In this document: positions 50,758 to 60,262 of the stretch, piece after piece
How positions within the stretch are numbered: position 1 is the stretch's first letter
How the letters are laid out: each line of letters begins with the position of its first letter
Translations under genes and position numbers: made by a program
The notes under the pieces: generated by a model
What the model was told of the DNA's origin: nothing
The model's input: only the letters and a program-made list of their open reading frames with translations
The model's database searches: none
DNA from: Ostreococcus mediterraneus
Taxonomy: Eukaryota; Chlorophyta; Mamiellophyceae; Mamiellales; Bathycoccaceae
Assembly (NCBI GenBank): GCA_012295225.1
Contig: WMKK01000018.1
Span: forward strand, 224,898-288,897
Direction: 5' to 3'
Length of the DNA stretch: 64,000 nucleotides

Positions 50758-53240
50758 TTAGCCTGCACTCATGAGACCAAGTAATAAGTCGGCCCCAGCG
50801 TGGTCAGCATCCGGAACGTTGCCGCCCAACGTTTCGCCTTCGGGGAGCGACACGTCTTCTTTCCACAGGGATAAAAACTCTTGCACGTCGTCTTGAACGT
50901 ATTGAACTTGATGCCGGAGCTCATGTGGATCGTAATTTACGATTTTCGCCGGATACGAAGCATTGTCGAGCGGCCAAAATATTAAAATGTTCTTACCGAT
51001 GACGCCTTTGCCTTGAATCGTGAGTTTGGCGCCGACGTGCCCCGACGTGGCTTTTTCCGCCGCCTCACTGCGTATGCACCGCTGCGCGGCAGTGCCAGCG
51101 ACTGGAGCGGTCGTACACGCGCGACACGTGCACCCTTTGACTTGCGCTAACGCCACGCGCTTTTCGCGGACGGGAAACTTGTGCGCCGTTGAAACTTGCG
51201 CGGCGAGCTTGCGCAATTTATCGCGTTCGGCTTGCGTCTCTCGAATGTGCAATTCATCATTCGCTTGCTTCAATGCAGCTTGAAAACGAGCCTTGTTACG
51301 TCCAGGATCGCGACTCTTCGTGGCATAATGCTCTTCAAAATCCAAGCATTGATCGTTCCGCACCCAACCGAATGAACTTTCGCCGAAAAAGACGATTAAA
51401 ACTTCCCCTTCTCGCGCCATGGCGCGTGCGTCGTCTGGAATGAAATCCTTCTCTTCGTTGACACGCATGCCCGGCCAGAATGGATGACCAGGAAGCTTGG
51501 CCCACACGAGCTGATTTTTGCGTCGATGCGCTAATCCAATACCAGCGATGAATGACATGCGGTTGGCAGAACCGGGCGTACCGCCGCTTTCGGGATCGCC
51601 CGTGGGCGGCGTGCCCATCCGCGGTCGCTTGGCGTCGCCGGCGAGAAGCTCTGGGCCACTCATGCGCTTAACTTCTCCAGTTTCCGCAATGAAATTCCCA
51701 CTCTTCGTTTTAATGAGCGGTAATGTGCGCGCGACGAAAGAATTATTATCGAGTTTTGCATCGCCTTGTGCCGAGACATCAGTGACGTTGAGCGCGGCGT
51801 CAGACGTCGGACGCGATCCGATCGCGGGTGTTCGCACCGCGGGCTCTTCGCTTAGGTCTCGCTTAATGCCGCCGTCAACGGTTTCTAACGCCGCCAGCTG
51901 AGACGGTGGCTCCCATCCAGACATTCGCATCACTCGAGCGCACTCTACGGCGACTTCTCGAGACACCAAGGGTCCGCCCTCAAAAAACGCCGTCGTGAGG
52001 AAATTTCCAAGGCATGGCAACTGCGTAATCGTCCGTACGAATGGCGAGCACAGCGCGCTGACGCGTCCGTGGCCGATATTATACGCCGCACCCGGCCAGC
52101 TAGGTGGTACCGCCGTGTCAAAAGGCACGCCTTCGCCGCTATACTTTACGGAATACGGATCTGCTAAGCGAGTGCCAATCCAATACGAACACGGCACGCA
52201 TCCATACGTCACGGCGAGCGCATCCCAACGCGCCGCTAATTCCGCGCCTTGACTCCCGTGGAGACTTGGACGCGTCATCATCGTCCAGCCTGGAGGTAAT
52301 CCTTGCATGCGCTCGGCGTCATGGATCGCAAAGGGCATCAATCCACCAGCGGCGGTCAACACGCACGCGCGACCTTCAGGATGGAATCCTTCACACACAT
52401 CGGCGTACACGCGCAACCCGTGCTCTGGATGTCTATTAAACACAAACGTATGTTCATCCGCATTCGTTCGGCGCTCCACGTGCAAAGGACCGGCATCTTC
52501 CGTCAACAAAACATCGCGAGGATCACCGATACGCGAAGCGACGATGACGACGCGCGCCGAAACATCCGGCACCCCAAACGCCGCCGCCGCCACCGTCCGG
52601 TGCGCCCACTTATACCCCAACCGCTCCAACTCCAACGCAAACTCATGCATCAAAGGTGCCTCATTCGTATCTGCATTCCTTTCTAATATCCGCCCGCGCG
52701 CTTCGATCACCAGCCACGGCACGCGCGACTCCGCCGCCAACCGCAACGCGTGCTTCAACGCCCCCGCGCAACTCGCCTTCGACCACGACTCACGCCAAGA
52801 ACCATCATACTCCCGCGTCATCCCACTTATCACGAGCACGTCGACATTCTTCGCCAGGGACTCAATCTCACACAGCTCTCGCGCGCGTCGAACGCCTTGA
52901 AACCGCGCGCTCAACACGTCGCGCGCCGCCGGCTCCGCTTCGCACTGCAGCACAATCTCGTGCCCGGCTTGCGTCAACCTGCGCGTGCGCACGTACAAAC
53001 CGCGATCGCTCCGTCAGTCTACTGCGCGACGCGAATGCGAATGCGAATGCGAACGCGCGCGAGCACACCACCGAAAGACGCTTCGTCCACACAATTAGCG
53101 CGCACGCGTTGCTCTCGCGCCGTGCGCGCTGTGCGATCTCGACGCGATCTCGACGCGGTGCGACGCACGCACCCGTAATCCATCGCCCCCGCGCCCGTGA
53201 GCGCGGTGGCGATGCGTAACCGCGCGCCGACGGTGGACAT
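50758..53240 (-). CDS. DNA cytosine-methyltransferase-fold protein with PWWP domain, two exons, catalytic Pro-Cys absent
   Basis: Exons on the minus strand are 53173-53240 and 50758-52978, joined in phase 2 to give 762 residues. Splicing creates a complete motif I (LRIATALTGAGAMDYG|LTQAGHEIVLQCEAEP). Later methyltransferase motifs: VDVLVISGMTREYDGS where active enzymes have GGPPCQ.FS, PWLVIEARGR in place of ENV, VPDVSARVVIVASRIGD, and HDAERMQGLPPGW with CVPCSYWIGTRL as motifs IX/X. A PWWP domain follows (LVWAKLPGHPFWPGMRV, about residues 500-590) and then a Cys cluster (CTCRACTT) and a Tudor-like block. PWWP binds methylated histone H3. The missing Pro-Cys and ENV suggest a non-catalytic chromatin reader. 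Confidence 0.82.
52979..53172 (-). other. Intron of the PWWP/methyltransferase-fold gene (194 nt)
   Basis: Donor GTGCGT, acceptor CGCAG, with CTGAC at 53013-53017, about 34 nt before the acceptor. Phase 2; splicing completes methyltransferase motif I. A tract of repeated TTCGCA/GCGAAT hexamers (53031-53056) lies inside the intron. Confidence 0.82.
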
Positions 53241-53542
53241 CGCGGAGACGCGGCGAGCAGTGGCGACGGCGTTTGACCTGCGGCCGCGCACACGTAAAAC
53301 GCGTGCATGACCACATTCACGTATCATACGACTTTACATCCTTATTTGACTGTCATAATAAATACTGCACGTAGGGTTTAGAACTTTACCAATGATAGAT
53401 GTTTTGTGTGGTATATATGTAACGGACACACGAGTGGGTCAGGTGTCTTGGGTCGTCATTGGTCGTTGGCGCCCCACGTGTTTTGAAGACGAAAGGAAGT
53501 CCACATTCGCTGCGCAGTCGACGTCGCGAGACCGCGGCGACG

Positions 53543-54694
53543 ATGGATGACGACGTGGATTTCGACCCCGATGCGTACGGCGACGTCGAGGGCCCAGTCT
53601 CCCCTTCTGCGGGCATGAGTGGCGTGTCGGTGGCGGCGGCGGCGGCGGCATCAGCGACCGCACCACCCATGGGCACGTTTGCATCATCCATCGCGGACAT
53701 GTTGTCCTCCGCAGCGCACGGTCACGCAATACTCTCTCGCGGACGTGCGCGCGAGCGTCGGGCGTCAGCGAATGTGGGCGACGGCATCGATGCGCCCGAG
53801 GCGGCCGAGGCGACGGAGGTCGCGCCCGAGGTGGAGGACGTCGTGGTCGAGGCGCTGGATGGCAAGGCGCGAGGCGTTCGGGCGTTTGAAGAAATGTGCG
53901 ACGAGGTGATCGGGACGGGCGCCGTGGCGGCGAACGCGACGTGGCAACGTGCGATAACAAAGTTACAGCGCGATGGGCGGTTTAAGACGGCGTTGGCGAC
54001 GCATAATGAGCGACGAGGGGCGTTTGAGGGGTGGAAAGCCAAGGCGCGGGACGGGTTGAAGAAGCGCTCTGGCTCTGGCGGCGGCGATGGCGGCGGCGAG
54101 GAAGGGGCTCGGAAGAAGACGAAATATGAGCGTGAACAGGCGGCGTTGCGTGCGCGAGAAATTGAGGCGACTAGAGCGCGAGAGCAGGCGGAGTATGTGG
54201 CGAAGAAGCGCAAGGCGGAGACGCTCGAAGCGGAAGCCGAACGCGCGTTTGAGGCGTTGTGCGCAGAAAAGGTCAAGACATACGCGCGTTCGTACGATGA
54301 AGCGTGGACGAGGGATTTACAGTATGATGCTTTAGGTAGGAACAACGTCGATGCGTTGCGTGGGGGTGAGCTTCGGGCGCGGGAGTTGTTTGAAGCGCAT
54401 CGCGAGCGCGTGGAAAAGACGCTCAAGAGCGAATTCTCCAAGCTCTGTGCGAGAGTTTTAGATCGATTAATCGTCTCCGCGATTGATGCTGGCGTAGGCG
54501 AGAACAAAGGGACAGTTGATAGCATCTTTGCCGGCGCGCTATCGTACGCCAAGGCGAGCGAAGAGGAGTACGAACTCATCGACGAGGCGGTGTTCAATCT
54601 CGTCCCAGACGCCGACAGAGCGTCAATGTGGACCTCGTGCGCCTCGAATATCCTCGCCAGGCACGACATCATCGTCGATACACAGGAAGAATAA
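53543..54694 (+). CDS. FF-domain-like nuclear protein (PRP40/TCERG1-like)
   Basis: A 383-residue protein from MDDDVDFDPDAYGDVEG. After an Ala-rich stretch, residues about 110-175 resemble one FF domain (RAFEEMCDEVIGTGAVAANA, TWQRAITKLQRDGRFKTALA, then RRGAFEGWKAKARD), with the expected W and second aromatic at the right spacing. A basic patch (ARKKTKYERE) and a long charged helix follow. A second helical block (about 215-290: AERAFEALCAEKVKTYARSY, ARELFEAHRERVEKTLKSEF) could be a divergent FF repeat. FF proteins link splicing factors to the RNA polymerase II tail. Single-domain identification is tentative. Confidence 0.6.
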   Translation: MDDDVDFDPDAYGDVEGPVSPSAGMSGVSVAAAAAASATAPPMGTFASSIADMLSSAAHGHAILSRGRARERRASANVGDGIDAPEAAEATEVAPEVEDVVVEALDGKARGVRAFEEMCDEVIGTGAVAANATWQRAITKLQRDGRFKTALATHNERRGAFEGWKAKARDGLKKRSGSGGGDGGGEEGARKKTKYEREQAALRAREIEATRAREQAEYVAKKRKAETLEAEAERAFEALCAEKVKTYARSYDEAWTRDLQYDALGRNNVDALRGGELRARELFEAHRERVEKTLKSEFSKLCARVLDRLIVSAIDAGVGENKGTVDSIFAGALSYAKASEEEYELIDEAVFNLVPDADRASMWTSCASNILARHDIIVDTQEE

Positions 54695-55503
54695 CAAACA
54701 CCAGTAGCTCACATAGAAGTCGCTTGCACGCGACACACAGACATTAAATACATAGAATCAACGCGTACCGCTCGCCGTCGCCCAAAGTAAAACGCCAATA
54801 AACCATCCAAAGCACGCATCATACAATCTAAAAGTAGTGTACTGTAAAGGCGCGTACACACGCCGCGTTTCACCCGTAATTCACACCCATCACGCACTCG
54901 CTCGGGCGCAAACCTGTTTAAAATAAAATGGGGGGGTGGGGCGTCAGCGCGAGAAAGTAGACCCCGTTGCGTTCGCGCGTTGCATCCGCGCCGGACACAT
55001 GACTGTACCGCGGCGAGCTACTCGACCGAATCGCGAACGATCCAAATCGAGGTCCTGGTCTCATCGACCCGGCACTCTCTGCCTCAGCGCCCGGGGATCT
55101 TCCCCGGTGTTCGTGTGTGCCATCGACCGCTTAAAAACCTTTCGCTCGCGCTCCTCCACGTCCCGAACGACGACGACGCCGTCGCCTGACCAGAGTGATC
55201 GCGCGCGAGCTCGCGGTGCGAGGCGTTGTTTGTTCCACCGATGTCGTGTCCCTTCGCGCGCGCCCCTACCTGTGTGCGTGCGCGAGTCGCGCGACTTGAA
55301 ATGGGGGGAACGTTACGCCGCCAGTCCGTGCGCGTCAAAATCAAACGCCGCGCACGACATCGACGTCACGCGCGCCGACGCGCCGAAGGGCTCGTGCGCG
55401 TCATTGTGTGCGATTGGGGGTCCGCGATCGGCGTCTCGGGCGGTGTCGCGCGACGTGACGCGCGGTATTGGTGATTGAGCTCGGAGCTGATTAATTTGCA
55501 ATT
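54695..55503. other. 809-bp intergenic region, no gene recognised
   Basis: It lies between the FF-like gene and the repeat-protein gene, both rightward. The rightward frame open from 54936 to 55478 has Arg/Ser/Ala-rich composition typical of translated GC-rich non-coding sequence. A perfect 7-bp-stem hairpin (CCGGGGA/TCCCCGG) is at 55091-55107, and a G run at about 54930-54936. No tRNA or known RNA was recognised. Confidence 0.5.
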
Positions 55504-57942
55504 ATGCATTCGCGTGGAATGGCGACGGCGATGACGTCGATGTACGAACGTTCTACAGATGTGCGCACGCCGACGAATTTTACGCGTCGTGTGAGGGCGA
55601 TAGGCGTGCGTGCCGGTGCGACGCGTGGGGCGCGTGGCGGCGCTGGGACGGCGCGCGAGGTGGTTGGTGCAATTTCAGCTCGAGACGCGCTCGGGCCGCC
55701 CAAGTCACAAAAGGGCGCGCAAGGGCAGCAGCACACGCACGTAGGTGTTGCGCATGACGCTATGGTGAAGGTCAGGGAAGCATTACCTGGGGTGATGACT
55801 ACGCCGGGTGGGGTGGGCGCGAGCGCGATTGCGCTGGCGGGCGCCGTGGTCGCGAGTCGCACGCTCGGAAACAAGAACGACGGCGCGCGCGCCAAGCCTC
55901 AATCGCGCGGTGGTACGGATTTCGACGTTGTGATTGGGCGCTATGCAAAGCTCATACACGACGCGTACGATATTCCGTTTATTCCTGAAGCGATGGAAAG
56001 CGCGTTGTATAGAGAGGTGTGCAAGTCGGCGTACGAACAGGCATACACAAACTTTGATCTCAACCTCAACGGCGCGGCAATTCTTGGGCATCCACTCGTG
56101 GTGTCGGATACCCTCATGCCAAATCACGTCCCTAAGAAAAGCGGCATCAAAGAGGATGAGTTGTACGAGTTTGTGGACGAAGTTGTCGGGAACTCGCGTG
56201 CGGTGCCGCTATTGCTTCCGCAAGCACTGGAAAAGAAAATTTACACAAACGCTGTGCTCACGGGCTGGACAGTGATGGAGGACTCGTTGGAAAATTTTAA
56301 GATGCGTCTGTTTGACACAGAGTTTGTGTTCACCATAGACGACGAAGAGAAGGAAGCAAAGGATGACCGGCGAGCAAAGCCAAAATCTTCGGGTGTCGGA
56401 GAAATGGAAATCATCCCCAAGCTCAGTAGTAAACAATTGCGTGAGATTGCTGAAGTTCAACTCGAGCTTCCAACAGCAACTCGCGTGCTTCCCAAACTCG
56501 AAGAAAACGTGTCAAAAGTAGCAGTCGGTATGTTAGCCGAGGCGTGTACAATGGAGGTGAAAGTAAAGGACTTTGTCATGGAGTTTGCCTTGGCACCCGC
56601 GAGCGACGACGACGACAACAAGAAGGCTTTTGAAAACGTTTCATTTGACGATGCAGACTATGCTGAAACGCGTCGGGTAATGAAAGAATTCATCAACGAA
56701 TCTATCGATGACTTTATGAAATCTCGCGTGGCTATTTCTCCCGTGTTTTTGCCGAGCAAAATTGAACGCGAGACGTATGTAAACTTGTTAACCGGCCTTT
56801 TTGGCGACATTGGCAAGGGTCCGATTGCAAACGTATTGGGTTTCAACATTGGCATGCGCATGCAACGTCGACCCAAATCCGCGAACGAAACTAGCACGGA
56901 AGTAGAAGGAGAGGCGACTATTGCGGCACGAGCATCCTCAAAACAAAAGCGCGGGATGGGTGAGCTCTTCAAGGAAATCGGTGATGAAATCCGCAGCGGC
57001 GAGTGGGACAAGCTAGCAATGACCGGCCGAGAAATACTCGGCATAGACAACACTACGTTTGGTAAGCAAAAAGCGTACAAGTCCAAGGTTAACCGTAAAG
57101 CTATTGAGGAGTTTGTGGACTACTTGCTCGCGGATCCCATGTACAACGTCAAGGCGATTCCAGACAACATCGAGCGCGCTCTATATATTAACTGTTTCGA
57201 GCTCGTGGCTGACATCATCGCCACAGTGCTCTCGGATTTTGAGCTCGATATGCTTGGAAGGCGTATTCGCATGAATGTGCGTGAAGCCCCGGCACGTTCG
57301 GTGCGTTCACTCCGTCGCTTCAGACCAGATGACCGCGTTTTACGCGAGTTCACCAAAGAATTCAGCCAAATCGAGGCGGTACAAGAAATCATGTGCAACG
57401 TGTATGCGTTTGTTCTCGCTTTTATGGCGCAGACGGCGGCTGACTTTGAAATCATCGTCGTCGGTCATCGTTTAAGAACAGCTATGAGCACCAACGCTGA
57501 TGCGAGTATCTTACCGACCGCGGCTAAGGCGGATGCGTTGAACGATTTACTCGTGAAAGCTATCGAAACGCTCGCCTCAGAAATTATCACAGTCAGCGCC
57601 GCGTCAGATGTCAACGTTGGTGGGAACGCCGAGAAACGTGCATCCGTGGAAGTGGACTTTGACAAGGAAATCTATCGTCTGTTTGAGAACAACTCGACCA
57701 AGCCAGACGATAAATTCCCATTCCCGTACCTCAACGCTGAACAGTTCAAAAACACCACCGATCAACTCATCACGGAAATCGTCCCGGGTATGTCCAAATA
57801 TAGCTCAAAACTGACCGCTGTTCGTGAAATTTCGAGGGCGGCAGATCTAAACGACGATGGAGTCATTCAATGGGCTGAATGGTATTACGCCGCCAAGGCT
57901 ATCGAAAAGGTGCTCGTAAATCAGCGCAGCTCCTCCAAGTAG
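55504..57942 (+). CDS. Large protein built of a novel degenerate repeat, probably plastid, function unknown
   Basis: An 812-residue protein. The N terminus to about residue 100 is Arg/Ala/Thr-rich (transit-like), then a weak hydrophobic stretch (GVGASAIALAGAVVAS). At least four related units of about 55 residues follow, at about residues 147, 225, 400 and 538. Each has the form [DE]xxxx(x)vxxIPxxxExxxYxNxxxxxxxxxxxxfxxxxxGxxixmxv, for example FIPEAMESALYREVCKSAYE, LLPQALEKKIYTNAVLTGWT, FLPSKIERETYVNLLTGLFG and AIPDNIERALYINCFELVAD. A possible fifth lacks the IP motif. The end carries one EF-hand-like loop (AADLNDDGVIQWAEW). I do not recognise the family. Confidence 0.75.
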   Translation: MHSRGMATAMTSMYERSTDVRTPTNFTRRVRAIGVRAGATRGARGGAGTAREVVGAISARDALGPPKSQKGAQGQQHTHVGVAHDAMVKVREALPGVMTTPGGVGASAIALAGAVVASRTLGNKNDGARAKPQSRGGTDFDVVIGRYAKLIHDAYDIPFIPEAMESALYREVCKSAYEQAYTNFDLNLNGAAILGHPLVVSDTLMPNHVPKKSGIKEDELYEFVDEVVGNSRAVPLLLPQALEKKIYTNAVLTGWTVMEDSLENFKMRLFDTEFVFTIDDEEKEAKDDRRAKPKSSGVGEMEIIPKLSSKQLREIAEVQLELPTATRVLPKLEENVSKVAVGMLAEACTMEVKVKDFVMEFALAPASDDDDNKKAFENVSFDDADYAETRRVMKEFINESIDDFMKSRVAISPVFLPSKIERETYVNLLTGLFGDIGKGPIANVLGFNIGMRMQRRPKSANETSTEVEGEATIAARASSKQKRGMGELFKEIGDEIRSGEWDKLAMTGREILGIDNTTFGKQKAYKSKVNRKAIEEFVDYLLADPMYNVKAIPDNIERALYINCFELVADIIATVLSDFELDMLGRRIRMNVREAPARSVRSLRRFRPDDRVLREFTKEFSQIEAVQEIMCNVYAFVLAFMAQTAADFEIIVVGHRLRTAMSTNADASILPTAAKADALNDLLVKAIETLASEIITVSAASDVNVGGNAEKRASVEVDFDKEIYRLFENNSTKPDDKFPFPYLNAEQFKNTTDQLITEIVPGMSKYSSKLTAVREISRAADLNDDGVIQWAEWYYAAKAIEKVLVNQRSSSK

Positions 57943-58039
57943 AGCGTTTTGCCGTCGTTGACGCCGACTACGCGGCATAAAAAAGCGTTTTTTGTATTAG
58001 CGCGCGTATGCAATATCACTTATGTTACAAACAAAAAAT

Positions 58040-60028
58040 TTACTTCTTCAAAGGGAGGCATTCTCTCTTCGACGCCTGTTCCTTTTTCGTTTGACTCGTT
58101 TTACCTTTTAGCTTTGTGCTCGTTGCGTTGCCGGCTCGCGTGCCGGCTTGCGTGTTTTCCACCTCCGTTGATACATTCATCGTGATTGGTGACTTATCAC
58201 TTTCGGACGGAGCATCTGCACTGATAACCGTCGGCAGCGGCGGCGCCGCTAGAGCATCGTTTTTGGCGCGACGCTTGTTGTTTTGTCGCACGCCAACCGC
58301 GGCAATGACCGTACTCACCACGTGCGTCGTCAATGCGGTGGCGACACTCGCAATAGCTTGTCGTTTGTAATTTCTAATGAACGAACGAATATCATCCGTA
58401 GTCATGAGACCGAGGTACCTTTTCTTCAAAGGTGGTGGCGGGAGACGGTGGAATTTCGCGACGTAGGGGACGCTTTGGCGAATCTTTGCCCAGCCCGCGA
58501 TGGCAGTCTTGCGTCTGGTCTCCAACATCCTCGCTCGCTGACGCTCTTGTGCGTTTGCCAACAAGGAACCAATATTTTTCTTAGGCTTGTTGAACATGGG
58601 ATCATCTAAACGGCGCTCGAGGACGCGGAGCAAGCCATTGAGACCTTCAAGAATTCCGCGCATACGAGCACGCGCCGCGAGCAACTCCCTCGCCTCTTTT
58701 CGTGTTAACAACTTGGACGTTTGCGATTGAAGCATCGCAATTCGTCGAATTTGAAGTTGAAGCGGAAGCATCCATCTAAACCAAGGATCAGTAGGCACGG
58801 CTTCCTGTTGAGTAGGGAGCTCTGCTTCGAGGTCGTCCTTGTCTTGCTCGGCGCTTTCAAGCAACAACTGCGCATCCTCAAGCTTCATGACAAATTCCGT
58901 GTAAAGCATGTGCGGTGTGACTTTACCATCAACTGACGTCCCTTCCGCCTGCGCGATGTTTAGCTTACCGAAAACCTCGGCAACGGCGACTTGAGAATCC
59001 CGAAACACTCGCATCGGGAATCGACTTATCCGTTGCCTTGGCTCCGCAAATTCACGACTTGCAACCGCTCTCTTCGCCATCTTTGCCGCCTTGATTTGCT
59101 GCTCAAGTTCTTTTTGTTTTTTACGCGTAAATGTAGAATCTACGCGCTGGAAAATTGACGGAGTAAATTCTTCGTCGGATTCTTCGTCAATTCGTCTCCG
59201 ACGCTCGAGCGCGTGTGCAGTCGCAAAAATTTCCGTCAACCGTTCCGTCGGCACCGTAGCATCGTATCGGTCGTCGCTCGACGACAGCGCTTTTGCTACA
59301 CGGTCGAGTTCGATATCTAAAGCGTACTGCCACGTATCTTGCTCGCTCACGCCTTCCAACTGCACGCCGCGTTGGAACTGCTCCACCCAATGTAAATATC
59401 TACACAACCTGAACAGTGTTGAATTCACCGCCTCGCTCGGATTATCGGGGTAATGCGCCGCAAAATAATTCGCACGAATAGACGGTGGTTCGCCAAGTTT
59501 CCTTCGCGGTGGCGTCTTCAATATATCTTCAATTCTGTCCCTCAAATCCTTCGCCGCCGCGCGCAATGGCCCGCTCAACAACCGTCGCACGTTCGCCAGT
59601 CTCGCCTTTCTATCCGCCGCCTGTTTCTGCACCTCGCGCCTCGCCTCCTTCATCTCATCTTGATACCCTCCAACAACCTTATACGCCAAACCAGCGAGTA
59701 ATAAACCACTCAGCGTCCCACTTACGCCAGCGATGACTTTCACAGCCATGTTTGTCATGAGCGTCTCCTGAAACTTCCCAACACCCTTAATCGCCCCGGT
59801 AATCTTCCCTGTCCGCGCCTTGAGCTGATCTGCGATAGACAACGGTTGCTTACTCCCATTCTTTCCTCGCACGCGCGCTCTCTTCGCGTTCGCATCGGGT
59901 GGGAGTCGATCGGCCACCCAATTCGGCAGCGTCAATTTTACGGGACCAATATGCCTGACATTCGTCAGCGGTAACGCCGACGATGCGTCAGCGGCGTCGT
60001 TCGCGCGTCGAAGACCCGGAATTTGCAT
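58040..60028 (-). CDS. Large membrane-anchored helical protein, function unknown
   Basis: A 662-residue protein. Seen: a basic N-terminal region (KRARVRGKNGSKQPLS), one likely span near residues 92-117 (MAVKVIAGVSGTLSGLLLAG), then long charged helices (QDEMKEARREVQKQAADRKA, DRIEDILKTPPRRKL), and a second, weaker hydrophobic stretch near residue 570 (AIASVATALTTHVVSTVIAA) before a Lys/Thr-rich tail. No catalytic motif was recognised. It is convergent with the repeat protein (97 bp between the ends), and both seem lineage-specific. A plastid or mitochondrial membrane location is possible from the basic N terminus but is not shown. Confidence 0.7.
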   Translation of the reverse strand: MQIPGLRRANDAADASSALPLTNVRHIGPVKLTLPNWVADRLPPDANAKRARVRGKNGSKQPLSIADQLKARTGKITGAIKGVGKFQETLMTNMAVKVIAGVSGTLSGLLLAGLAYKVVGGYQDEMKEARREVQKQAADRKARLANVRRLLSGPLRAAAKDLRDRIEDILKTPPRRKLGEPPSIRANYFAAHYPDNPSEAVNSTLFRLCRYLHWVEQFQRGVQLEGVSEQDTWQYALDIELDRVAKALSSSDDRYDATVPTERLTEIFATAHALERRRRIDEESDEEFTPSIFQRVDSTFTRKKQKELEQQIKAAKMAKRAVASREFAEPRQRISRFPMRVFRDSQVAVAEVFGKLNIAQAEGTSVDGKVTPHMLYTEFVMKLEDAQLLLESAEQDKDDLEAELPTQQEAVPTDPWFRWMLPLQLQIRRIAMLQSQTSKLLTRKEARELLAARARMRGILEGLNGLLRVLERRLDDPMFNKPKKNIGSLLANAQERQRARMLETRRKTAIAGWAKIRQSVPYVAKFHRLPPPPLKKRYLGLMTTDDIRSFIRNYKRQAIASVATALTTHVVSTVIAAVGVRQNNKRRAKNDALAAPPLPTVISADAPSESDKSPITMNVSTEVENTQAGTRAGNATSTKLKGKTSQTKKEQASKRECLPLKK

Positions 60029-60262
60029 TGTTTTACGCCTGTGCGCGCGCTGTGCGGTAATGGGCTACTGGCGCGCGCGCGTAACGAGCGTGAGACTGAA
60101 GCGCCAGTGCAGTCGGTCATATGTTCCCCTCTGTCGAACGCGGCCAAAACGCGCGTACGTCGCAGTAATGATGCGCCTGACGTCGCCATGCGCGCGTACG
60201 TGCGCGAATGAAATGGGAAGTAGTGAAAAAATAATATGTATATGTACACGCGCGATGACGAG

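Noticed and set aside
53031-53056. Hexamer repeats inside the PWWP-gene intron as a separate coding repeat (IRIRIR)
   Set aside because: They lie between well-supported splice sites, and the spliced model restores methyltransferase motif I.
53722-54672. 316-codon open frame antisense to the FF-like gene
   Set aside because: Ser/Ala/Arg/Pro composition without any domain; explained by codon bias of the opposite strand.
54936-55478. 180-codon rightward open frame in the gap before the repeat protein
   Set aside because: Arg/Ser-rich, no hydrophobic core or motif; typical translation of GC-rich non-coding sequence.
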